Below are positions 62,728 through 64,000 of a stretch of 64,000 nucleotides of DNA, piece after piece (position 1 is the stretch's first letter; every line of letters begins with the position of its first letter). The notes beneath the pieces were generated by a model. The model was not told the DNA's origin, did not search any database, and saw nothing but the letters and a program-made list of their open reading frames with translations. The stretch is from contig NZ_WIXK01000005.1 in assembly GCF_009617595.1 (NCBI RefSeq), forward strand, positions 248,001 to 312,000, read 5' to 3'. The DNA is from Tritonibacter aquimaris. GTDB lineage: Bacteria; Pseudomonadota; Alphaproteobacteria; Rhodobacterales; Rhodobacteraceae. The translations under genes were made by a program, and so were the position numbers.

Positions 62728-64000
62728 TTATTTTGCGGTGGGACGACGTTTGGCCCGTAACGTGGGATCTGCCTCGGTGGGATCTTCGGGCCAGGGGTGT
62801 TTGGGGTATTGCGCGCGCATGTCCTTGCGCACATCCTCATAAGAGCCGGCCCAGAAACCGGGAATGTCGCGGGTAATCTGGATCGGTCGCTGTGCGGGTG
62901 ACAGCAGGGTGACTTTCAGTGGTTCTGTGCCGATGGTCGGGTGGCGTGTGACGCCAAACAGCTCTTGCAGGCGAACCTCAATGGCGGGGATCTCGCCGCT
63001 GTAATCAATTGGTATTTTGCGACCAAGCGGCGTTTTGAAACTGGCAGGAGCTTCACGTTCCAAAAGCTGCGACTGCTCCCAGCTCAGCGCGGCTTGCAAT
63101 GCGGGCACCAGATCAAACCGTTTCCAGTCTTCCTGGCTGCGTTCACGCCCAAGCATCGGCAAAAGCCAGTCCTCCAGCGTGGCCATAAGGCCATCATTTG
63201 AAAAATCTGGAAGGTCATGTCCGGCCTCACGTAAAAGCTCTACCCGCGCCACCAATCGTTTGGCCGCGGGGGAGAATTTGAACCCGAGATCGCGCACACC
63301 ATCCAACATCGCGCGGGCGACCACGTCTTGGGGGGCGTTCTTCCAAATCTGATCATCCAGAACGATTGCGCCAAGTTGCTCTTGTTTGCGCGTGACCACG
63401 CGCCGGTCGCGTTTGGACCATTCACACAGATCCACCTGGGTGATCTGATCTGCAAACAGGTCGCGGATGTCGCTGAGGCTGATCTGCGCGGCCATCCGAA
63501 TGCGCGCTTCACGGGGGTTGCCATCAGTGTCGAGCGTCACAATGAACGGGGCGCTCGCCAGGCCGTCGGCGCTTTCCATCACTGCGCCTTTCCCACCTGA
63601 GAGCACAAAACGCGCGATATCGCCCTTGCGACGCTGGCCAATGCGATCCGGATAGGCCAAGGCGGCCATTGCGGCAGGCGATAGGTCGCGCGATACTTCC
63701 GGAGACTGACGGCGCAGGCGTTTGATCTCAGATTTGATCCGCTCAACCGTTTGGCGGTTAAACTGATAGGGGCGGCGGCTGGCAAAGGCTTTGGCATCTT
63801 TTAAAAGCTCAAGCCGGAGCGCCAGGTCCGGTGGCGCGCCGCGCAAAGGATCGCGTTCGCCGCACAGCGCACATAGCGGCGCGGCGGCAGGGCCTGCGTT
63901 CAGCAGCAGATGTCCAAGGCGTGGGTGCAGCGGAAGTTTTGCCAGAGCTTTGCCGTGATCGGTGATGCGCCCATCCTCAGCAAGCGCGCCCAGCATGCGC
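62728..64000 (-). CDS. hrpB: ATP-dependent helicase HrpB (C-terminal part)
   Basis: The frame is open to the window edge, so the gene's 5' part with the helicase motor lies outside. About 420 residues are visible: the helicase-associated HA2 region ('GRITDHGKALAKLPLHPRLGHLLL'), then the HrpB-specific C-terminal domain ('TPLGRKIPIDYSGEIPAIEVRLQELFGV', ending 'GSYEDVRKDMRAQYPKHPWPEDP'). HrpB is a DExH-box protein whose cellular role is not well defined. The C-terminal signature is distinctive. Confidence 0.95.
   Translation of the reverse strand, partial: RMLGALAEDGRITDHGKALAKLPLHPRLGHLLLNAGPAAAPLCALCGERDPLRGAPPDLALRLELLKDAKAFASRRPYQFNRQTVERIKSEIKRLRRQSPEVSRDLSPAAMAALAYPDRIGQRRKGDIARFVLSGGKGAVMESADGLASAPFIVTLDTDGNPREARIRMAAQISLSDIRDLFADQITQVDLCEWSKRDRRVVTRKQEQLGAIVLDDQIWKNAPQDVVARAMLDGVRDLGFKFSPAAKRLVARVELLREAGHDLPDFSNDGLMATLEDWLLPMLGRERSQEDWKRFDLVPALQAALSWEQSQLLEREAPASFKTPLGRKIPIDYSGEIPAIEVRLQELFGVTRHPTIGTEPLKVTLLSPAQRPIQITRDIPGFWAGSYEDVRKDMRAQYPKHPWPEDPTEADPTLRAKRRPTAK

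Noticed and set aside
1-64000. CRISPR arrays, tRNA/rRNA genes, insertion sequences, prophage
   Set aside because: No repeat-spacer series, no cloverleaf or CCA-ended tRNA-like segment, and no transposase, integrase or phage structural genes were seen; reading by eye could miss a tRNA.

Overview
The window looks like a chromosomal segment of a Rhodobacteraceae (Roseobacter-group) alphaproteobacterium. The evidence is a GcrA-type cell-cycle regulator, a sulfate adenylyltransferase/APS kinase fusion, a Hint-domain protein, a VPLPA-CTERM protein, DUF6455 and DUF1467 proteins, a TRAP transporter, methylmalonyl-CoA epimerase and a PiT phosphate carrier. It is mostly housekeeping sequence. I found no rRNA, tRNA, CRISPR array, transposase or prophage block. 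About 62 protein genes are supported; two are cut by the window edges (a PhzF-family gene at the left, hrpB at the right).

Layout. 1-7.5 kb: PhzF-like enzyme, Lrp/AsnC regulator divergent from a LysE-type exporter, sulfate activation enzyme, a three-part adenylate cyclase (membrane heme-type domain, 2Fe-2S ferredoxin, class III cyclase), and trxB divergent from a second Lrp/AsnC gene. 7.5-15 kb: Hint protein, the lgt/methyltransferase/pgeF operon, ubiK, an APC-like permease and an SPFH protein. 15-21 kb: orphan YjhX-type toxin homologue, YbjN, proC with a CsaA-like tRNA-binding protein and a hydroxyacid dehydrogenase, a 25-residue lipoprotein, arsH with a small coupled partner, tdk. 21-34 kb: carB, pabB/pabC, a CPBP protease, aspS, an unknown membrane protein, a response regulator with a coupled 34-codon membrane peptide, mce-DUF1467, an EI24 protein, a nitroreductase and DUF167. 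34-41 kb: M48 lipoprotein protease with a YigZ protein, an FNR-box promoter driving two tandem Cys-rich DUF6455 genes, rimO, the VPLPA-CTERM protein and AsmA. 41-48 kb: a kpsT-kpsE-kdsA capsule export/Kdo operon, a uracil-DNA glycosylase-like protein, SseB, YghU and a YHS protein. 48-54 kb: a complete dctB-dctD-dctP-dctQ-dctM regulated TRAP uptake locus. 54-64 kb: gcrA, an ABC-2 permease, DMT and MFS carriers, argD-argF, PiT, NUDIX and hrpB.

Points of most interest. The TRAP-locus DctD has lost the GAFTGA loop used to contact sigma-54. The cyclase resembles the quinone-sensing diheme CyaC of Sinorhizobium meliloti. A perfect FNR half-site pair sits at about -41 of the promoter for the two DUF6455 genes. 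A 15-bp direct repeat spaced exactly 21 bp overlaps the promoter of the second Lrp gene. Several very small genes have good ribosome binding sites.
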